Made by a program: the position numbers and the translations under genes. Of a stretch of DNA of 64,000 nucleotides, positions 35,701-44,700 are shown piece by piece. Each line of letters begins with the position of its first letter. Positions within the stretch are counted from its first letter, which is position 1. Below the pieces are notes generated by a model. It made no database searches, was not told where the DNA came from, and saw only the letters and a list, made by a program, of their open reading frames with translations. Source of the DNA: Macrobrachium rosenbergii (lineage: Eukaryota; Arthropoda; Malacostraca; Decapoda; Palaemonidae); NCBI RefSeq assembly GCF_040412425.1, contig NC_089783.1, positions 42,603,625 through 42,667,624 on the forward strand, read 5' to 3'.

Positions 35701-38700
35701 AGAATATCCGTGCGGACCTTCTCAGTCGGCAGCATCAACTTCTGCCGACAGAATGGACCCTTCACGAGGAGGTGTGTCTGGATCTGTGGAAGTTATGGGG
35801 ACGTCCCTAGTAGACCTCTTTGCGACGTCCAGAACAAAGAGGCTTCCTCTTTATTGCTCCCCTGTCTTAGATCCGGGAGCCTTAGCAGTAGATGCCCTCC
35901 TCTGGGACTGGAAAGGCCTAGATCTTTACGCTTTTCCTCCCTTCAAGATCCTGGGAGAAGTGATCAGGAAATTCTCAGCGCCGGAAGGAACAAGGATGAC
36001 TTTAATAGCCCCCTTTTGGCCAGCAGCGGATTGGTTCACAGAGGTCATGACCTTCCTTGTGGACTTCCCAAGGACACTCCCCTGAGAGTAGATCTTCTCA
36101 GGCAGCCCCATTTCCTAAGATTCCACAAAACCTCCCGCTCTGAGTCTAACTGCATTCAGACTATCTCGAAGTTGGCAAGAGCGAGGGGGTTTTCGAGAGC
36201 AGTGGCAAAGGCTATCGCCAGTGCCAGACGACCCTCTTCTATTTCAGTCTATCAATCGAAGTGGGCCAATTTTAGGAGATGGTGCAAGAGCAGCGGGATT
36301 TCCTCGACCACGACCTCTGTGCCCCAAATAGCGGACTTCCTTCTACATCTCAGGGAGAAAGAAAAACTGGCAGTCTCTACCATTAAAGGCTATAAAAGTA
36401 TGCTGTCGGCAGTCTTCCGACACAGGGGCCTTGACTTAGCCGACAACAAGGATCTCCACGATCTCTTGAGATCCTTTGAAACTGTTAAGGTTCCTAGGCC
36501 CATGACTCCTCCTTGGAACCTAGATGTGGTCCTAAAATTTCTTATGTCAAGTCCTTTTGAACCTATGTCTTCTGCTTCTCTCAAGAACGTGACTAGAAAG
36601 GCAATTTTCCTAACCTCTCTGGCGACGCGAAGAGGGTTAGTGAAGTTCAGGCTATTAGCAAGCACATTGGCTTTAGGGGTCCTAATGCCGTTTGCTCCCC
36701 TAAGTCCATTTTTTTGCCAAAAATGAAAATCCTTCAAACCCGTGGCCCAAGACGTTTGAAATCAAAGGTTTGACGGAGATTCTTGGACAAGAATCAGAGA
36801 GAGTCTTGTGCCCTGTCAGGGCTCTCAAATTCTACTTAGCCAGGACGAAAGAAAGCCGAGGCCCGTCGGACAATCTGTGGTGTTCGGTTAGAAGACCTGA
36901 CTTACCTATGTCCAAGAATGCTCTGTCATTCTTTTTAAGAAGTACCATCAAAGAGGCTCATTCTTCCTGCCAAGAAGAGGACATGAGGCTTCTTAAAGTG
37001 AAAGCTCACGAAGTGAGAGCCATCGCGACTTCGGTGGCTTTCCAGAAGAATATGTCTCTTAACGATCTTCTGGGTACCACCTTCTGGCGGAGTAATTCAG
37101 TTTTCGCTTCGCATTACTTACGAGATGTGAAGTCAACTTTTGAGGACTGTTCTTCGCTGGGACCATACGTTTCCGCAGACACAATGTTGGGAGAAGAGGG
37201 CAATACTCATCCTATCCTTTAGGGGTTAGGTGGTATTTTTTAATCTTGGTTTTTGTATTCTCGGTTGTTGGGTGGCCACCGATGTGGACGTCCCAATCTT
37301 TAGCCTATATTAGGTTCAATGGCTTAGTTAGGCTCGGTCAGGTGGTTGGTTGTTGCTCTTTTCCCTCTCAGTATGGTCATATGATCTAGTCCCATTGTGG
37401 TCTCGCCCCCGTGGACAGGTCATCTAGATCTCACCAGCTTTATAGGTCCCTACCTTGCTGGAGAATCTAGTAAAGCAGAAGCAGGCTTGGGTGACAGTAA
37501 CCTCGAAGTCAGCTATGCTAACAGGTAAGGAACCAAGGCGTCAATCGCCTACATCTATTTGTTTCCTAAATCCTATTCTGTCTCTACCCACCTCCAATGG
37601 TGGGATTCAGCTGTATATATATCTGACAGGTAAGTTTCATGAACAAAATGATATTTTAATGATAAAATAAAGTTTGTTCATACTTACCTGGCAGATATAT
37701 ATAATTATAGTGCCCACCCACCTCCCCTCAGGAGACAGTGGCACTAGAAAATCTGAATAGAAAATGGGAATGGTTCCCGATTCCCGCCACCCAGCGGCGG
37801 GAATGAGTACTAACCACCTGGCCACACTGCGTGTGCCGCAAGTTTTGAAATTCTGTCGGATTTCGGAGAAATACAGCTGTATATATATCTGCCAGGTAAG
37901 TATGAACAAACTTTATTTTATCATTAAAATATCATATTTCAAACTTCCCAAATGTGTAATGTCTTTAGTATTACATACAGAGAAGAAGAATAGCCAGAAA
38001 ACCTGTTACCAAGTGACTGTATTTGCATATGCACCTTTGACTTGTTTTTAGCAAGGGATTGACACTTTCATTCTTTATTTTGAAGAAAAATTTATCTGAA
38101 TAAGTCATTGTGTGTACTTTTTTTATTTCATATCGTCATTTTTCCTCCAACCTAGCTCTGCTCAGTTTGTAAGTCATATCTTATTAGTGCATTATGCAAT
38201 TTGCATTCTTTACTTAGCAAGTTCAGTGAATTGTCTTTTCATTACAATATTAAGTCTCGTACTAGCATTGCTTGCACTAAATACCAGACAAGCTATGCAG
38301 TTACTACACTCAAGGATATTATTTCTAGCTTGTTAAATATAGTATAGTTTATTTTGTATCATGTACTTTTAGTGCTCACTTAGTACTATATTTTAACCAC
38401 TGATTACTCATGTTGTCAGTTATGCTGCATGCTTACTGCTATAACTTATATTTTTACTGCCATTTTCTTTCTGCAAATGTATGTACTTTTTCACATACAG
38501 TGGTATGTTTTGATTTTAAATACTGCCACCAATGTGCTGTGCTTAGTGGTACAATGCACATATGGTATAAACATTAATTTTGTTTTATATTTGTGATTTT
38601 TCATTGAAATTGCCAAAATTCTTAAAAGAATTTGCCAAGGACCTCTGGGTAAGATTCTGTCCTCTCTTGAAACAGATATTTTCGAATGTGCCAATAGCTG

Positions 38701-41700
38701 AATGCAATGCTATACTCCCAGTCTCACCTGTAATACTTGTAGCTCTTTTCTGGGTGGCCAATGAGTTCAGCTCAAGAAGAGAAAATGTAACTGGTCCAGG
38801 AAAGAAAAACACCTCTACCAGTATCTCTCCCTCATGCACTTCAGAATCTTCTTTCCTGCATTTGGCATTAGAAGCTTCATCCTCTCATATGAAAATTTAA
38901 GATTATGAGTCTTTCAAGTGATATGGCCTGCACAGTCTGCCTTCTCGCTGAGTCTTCTGCATAGGACTCTTGTTCTTGTTGTTAATGTCTGCCAGTACAG
39001 CTCCTGCCCCTTTTCCATCTTTTCTAGGTAGGTGGCTGGCTTCTTTTCTTTAGTCTGCCCCCACTTCTACTCGTCCACTACTCACAGTTCACTTGTGCTG
39101 CCTGTTGTTTCCAGTGATGGGCCTATTACTTCAGCTTTCTCTGTTCCAGTTCCAGTTGGTTTTATATGGTCCTTCTTAGTTTGGGGATAGTCATTCCTGC
39201 TTTGGTTGCTCTTATATACCGTTAGGTTGTGCCTTCCCTTCCAGTGTTACTGTTGCATTACCAACTGCCAGGGCTTTTACCAGATTTTCAGTATGAGAGA
39301 GGATTTTTGCTTGTTTTGGGTACCATTCAGGAGTGTTTGCAGTGCATGATTGCTTCCTCAATGGACACAGCTGTTTAGCAGCTGCTTCATCTTTTAACCT
39401 TGTAGTTCGGGCTGTACCCTTAGCAGGTTTGACTTTTGTTGCAGTACTATCTTGGTTTCTTGTGCCATTGACCAACCAGAGTTCCATTGTCAATAACGCT
39501 GCTGAGGGTCATACTGCTGAAGCTGCTATACCCATGTTTTGCATCTGTGAACCATATAGTGTTTGTTTCATATGTATTATCACACATAGTGGTCTGTGCA
39601 GGTTCACATCTCTACAATATCATCAATAGTTACAATATCAGCAGTATTGTCCGCTGATTTCCTTTCTGACCATGGTCATGTCCATTCCTGTTGCTGTTTA
39701 CAGGTATGTTATAAAAGAGACATACATACAAATAAAATTTTTTGAGGCACTGATCCAGGAACTCCTTCAATTTCTATATCATCCAGCCAAGCTGTGGCAG
39801 TTTCTGATTGGTCACCTGTCCTCTCTTGAGAAATTAATTCCTCACTGCAGGTTCAGAATTAGATATCTACAGTTGTATATGTTGGAATATCGGTCAGCTG
39901 TAACTTTTTAACTATGATTAATGGGCTTGAATAAAAAATTTTTGTTTCATTTTAAAACTTCAATTTTGTATTACAAAGGACAGTATCCCCTAGTGTCAAC
40001 ATTTTTTTTCTTTTCATTTTTATTTGATGTACTTTTGATTATTAAACACTAGTGATAACTCATATTTTCTAAAAGTCTTATTTCCTAGCCATCATATTTG
40101 TTTTTTCATCTTTCTTAATCTACTTATCTGCTTCATTCTTTTGCTATTAGACTACAGGATGCTGCAACATCAAAGTTCCCTCCTTCCACTCAAGCTTTCA
40201 TCATGGAGGTGCGCAAAGCCAGAGATGCTGCTCTTTCTGATGTTGACAAACTAAAGAAGGAAAGAGAAGCCTTAAGAGAGAAACTAAGGGTAAGCTTGTT
40301 ATCTCTATTGTCTCCATTGAAAGATTTTTTTATAGATGCTGCATATTTTCAAGATGTTTAATTGCCAAGAAACAATTTTCTTTTAAGCTGAGTAGATTTT
40401 GATTAAGCAGATGGTAAAATGTTAAATGTTGCTTGACTGTCTGCTTCATTATGAGTCACTTTTTCAAAACAGGATGCTACTTCTCATCAAATGAGAGAAA
40501 AAGCTACGTATGATGAGGAGGCATCTAATTTACGACTGCAGAATGAAGAGGGAAGGAGAATGGCAACAGATTTACAGCAACGATTACAGAGTGAAAGTAT
40601 ATTGATAGCCTCATTACAAGATCAAGTGCAAAGCTTACAAGAAGCATTACAATTAGCTCATGGAGAACTTGGATTACAAGGAAAACAATCTGATGACATT
40701 AAGTAAGTTTAATTAAGCCTTGTACAGGTACCTGCCTTCTTTACTTATCGTAAGTTGTTGTACAGTACCATGATTTTGTTGGTTATGGAACCTGAGATAA
40801 TAAATTATTGACTTTTGTGGTGTTATGGTGAGAAATTGAGATGTAGCACATAATATTTTGTTGCTCTTTCAAGGTTTGTTATTTCCTCGGAATTTGTAAG
40901 TGGAAATCTGGGAATTTTGAACCTGGTCTATAGATTTCATTGTTTGTGAAATACATATCTTTATAGGTAAAAGAATTTTTGACCACATTTATGCTTACTC
41001 TCATTTTGTAAAGTCTGTTTGTCAAGCCTTAAGTCTAAAGGAAAGGAAATGGATGGTGAACCTCTATGAGAGCATAAGTTTAAAAAAAAATTTGAGAATG
41101 GAGCCATATTTTGAAATCACTAAGAAAACATTTAAAAGAAAAAGCAGATCTAGAGTTGATAAGATAAGTGGCTAGCAAAAAAATAGCGAGTATATACATA
41201 CTGATTTAAATGGAAATCTGTATTGGGAAAGTGAGGACCCAGTTATGTTCTCATTATAATGCAGTTAAAACTGTTTGAAAGGCCTCATGACACTTGAGGT
41301 TTTTTGAGAGGAATTATAGCAAATTATATGTGGCAAAAGAGATGGAGATCTCAAGATTGAGATGGTTTAAGCATGAGATGAGGGATGAAGATAGTTGGTC
41401 AAAAAGTAATAGATATAGAATTAATAGGACAAAGACCTAGTCCCAGGAAATCATAGAAAAGAGGATATATGGTGACTTAAACATGATTGGGATTCAGGTA
41501 GAAAGAGCACAGAACATTCAAACCCATAAAGGGAAAACTGACATACAGTTTTTTGCTCAGGTCTGGTCTAGTAAAATAGAGTGATAAGCCCATTAGAAGA
41601 ACTTCCGTTAAATCCTGAGGTACCTAGAAGATTATTAGTGTGAGATTTGGATATCTGAATTTCAGTTCTATTCTTATGTTTCATTGTTATTGTGATTTAT

Positions 41701-44700
41701 GTTAGGTAATTAGCCACAAAATACATAACTTGGTATAATTGGTTTTTAACCAAGAATTTGCAATTGATTGTCAAAAAGAAAAAAATTCTGAAGTGCTCAT
41801 CATTTACTGTATGTAGGAAGCAAAGTATAATTTTTTCCAACAGAAACCTATTACTTTTCATTAGATCCATAATAGCAGCCCAGACATGCGCCAGAAGTCA
41901 TTGTTTGCTGAGTATTCATGTGGGCCCCTGATGTAGAAAACTAGTCATTCTCAGTGTGTTTGTTGTATGACCAACTACTGTCTCATTCACTGGCATTCTT
42001 CACTCAAAAGTCGTCATGAATGGTTAAACTATTACTTCCTTGATCTTTTAATTAATTACGACTTTCATATGTGTATATCTGATACTGTAGTCGTATAGTA
42101 TTTACAGATACTTTCATCTCTTTTTTCTAATATAATAGTGTATTCACTATATATACTGTTACTGTAATTGGACTTAGTTGTCTGCAGCTCTGTAAGTATG
42201 CTATTTTCTAAGCAGAAAGGTATTCATCTTTTTCTTCTTCAGTAACTTGTTCCCAAATGTCTCTTTTGGTTTCTTGGAGTTAGCTTGCATTAGATATAAG
42301 TTTTGTGTTAGTACATTACAGTACTTAGTGTTTTCACTTGTGCAATACTTTTTGCATAATTTGTTTGAACTATGACAGTATTATTAACATGATGAATATT
42401 TTATGCAGCACTTAACTGAATGTATGGTAAGCATAAAAAGCATAAGTCAGTATTGTTATTTCCCATAAATATGATTTTAAGATTCTTGATCAGGCTCTAT
42501 TATGGTCACAGATGTCTTTTTAAAATAGTACTGGCCAAGTTACTTGGAACCTTTACTAATTGTCTAGTGAAATTTTACACCGTAGCACAGGTGTGTGGGG
42601 ACTCTTAATAAACAGTGCTAACCTTGCTATCCAACAGTGTCCTTTTGGTCTAGAAGCTCTTTATGTTCCAGTACCTCTAAGAGTTTTCTGATGATAAGAC
42701 CTCAAACTTAAGTAAATGCAATGCATCCTCGACTTACGGCGGGGGATTCGTTCCAAGCCCGTGCTATAAATAGATTTTTCGCCTTTAACAGTGCTTACGG
42801 CACCGTAACTTGAAGTGCCGCAAGCACTGTTAACTTGATGCCTATTCTTGCCGTTAGCGCTGTCAACAGCATGATAAACTTTATGCAACATTGTATAATG
42901 AAGATTGGCCTTCTTCTTGAATCCCTCCAAACTGCACCAAGGGACCTGGGTGCATACCCTGTAGAAAGGGAGATTTTTGGAATGTGTTTAGAAACAACTG
43001 CCACAGTGAATAAGGCTAACTTAAAGTAATGGTTTAATATATGAAAAATATTAATTTCATATATAAAAGTTAGATTTTTTTTCAGCTAGAACTAGTTTTA
43101 TTGAGTCATGTTGTTTATTAAGCAAAGAATAAAATTACTTTTACTTCTAGCTAAAATAGTAAATATGAAGTAGATCATCGTCTCCTTAAGTAACTTACTG
43201 GTCATTGTAGTTTTTCACTTAATTATTTTAAAAATTAGCGCCTATTTTGCATTTAACATGTTATGTGGTATATTTCAGGAGACTTCTTGAACAGAAAGTG
43301 GGGCAGATTGGTGATACTGAACAGCAGCTGGAGTTCCATTTAAATCAGTTATCAATGTCTGAGGCTCGTGTGAAAGATTTGGAGGGTCAGTTGTCCAGAC
43401 TAAGCCAAGAGCTTGCTGAATCTCGGGCTACTGGCTCGGCAATGAGGAATAATGTCACTCGCCTAGATCATGACAAAGATTTATTAACAGTAAGTTGATG
43501 AGACCTTGTTATTTATTTATATAGAGTGCAGTATACAGTAATTCTGTATGGGAATGACTTGATTTTTAGCAGTTATTTGAAATAAGATGTAATGTTTTCA
43601 TTTGTGCATGCCGCTTTGACCTTAATGTTCTTAAGCACTTTTGTTTTCTTAGAGATTAGTATGTGTCTGTATGAGGTTAGAGTTCCTTTTGTTATGGTTC
43701 AGTTGCCTTTATAGGCACTTTGGTTGGCCATAAAACAAGCAAACAAGATGTGTTGGGAAACAATGCCCATGTCTAGTTCAAATTTCAATGTAACCCTTGA
43801 CCTCTAAATAAAATGTTAATTTTGTTTTTGGAAGTTTTAGTATATAATGTAATGTGACTTGAAATTTTTCAGTCATGCATTGAGCTTTTTTTTATTCATC
43901 TTACTACTGTCCTTCTTTCTAGTATTTTTTCACACTTTTGTTCTCAAACTGTACGGCTGCTGGAGTTCTGGTCATTCTACTTTTCAGATTCTGTTGGACT
44001 GGTTTTCTCTTGTCCTTTGCAAGATCAAGACCTTCTGCAGTGGTCAAAGATACTTTGATCACTGGCTCCTTTCTTCTTTTAGGAGTTCCAAACTTTATAG
44101 GTCTATGATCCAGGACTCTTCTAAGTGTTCCTCCAACCATATTACACATCATACTGACTGTTTGCTCTAGTTATCTTGGTACTGATTAGGCTACTGAGTG
44201 GTCTCATGCCTTTGAAAGACTCATTCATTACAGTTATTTCTTTGTCACCTAAGATTTTAGTGAAGTGGACTTATACCTTGAATGTTACCTTCCCATTGTT
44301 TTAAGATTTCAGCATTTTGCATTTTGCAAGAGGAAGTATTCACTACAAACTTATACTGTACTTGTAATTGTAAGAAGACCAAAAAATAAGTTTATTTTCA
44401 ACTGCAACATATGATCCTTTCTCAAATAGTCACCTTGCTTTGTGTTCAGATAACAAGCTGTCCATTTGGTTTTCTCAAATCATAGAGTAGGTCAGGAAAT
44501 TATGTTGTCTCCCATTAGCCTCTCATGTACCCAAAAGTTTCTTCTAGGACATTGATCACACTAAATTTCCCCTATACTCTGCTTTACATGACCTCCCTTA
44601 GTTTAGAGTTACGCTGACCTGTTTTGATTGGCCACATGTCTTCTCAAGAAATTCCATATCCCAGTCAAATGCCTTAAATACCTCCTAACATCCTTGCAAG

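Larger units (their letters stand above)
31498..37935 (+). mobile_element. DIRS-B, structurally complete DIRS-type retrotransposon of a second family
   Basis: A 6.4-kb element in the CEP135 intron between exons 16 and 17, in the same orientation as the host. It has ITRs, an internal complementary region, a gag-like ORF, RT, RNase H and tyrosine recombinase. ITR sequences are unrelated to DIRS-A, so it is a separate family. The pol region has several frame breaks, while the ITR arms are identical over about 145 bp. Confidence 0.92.
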
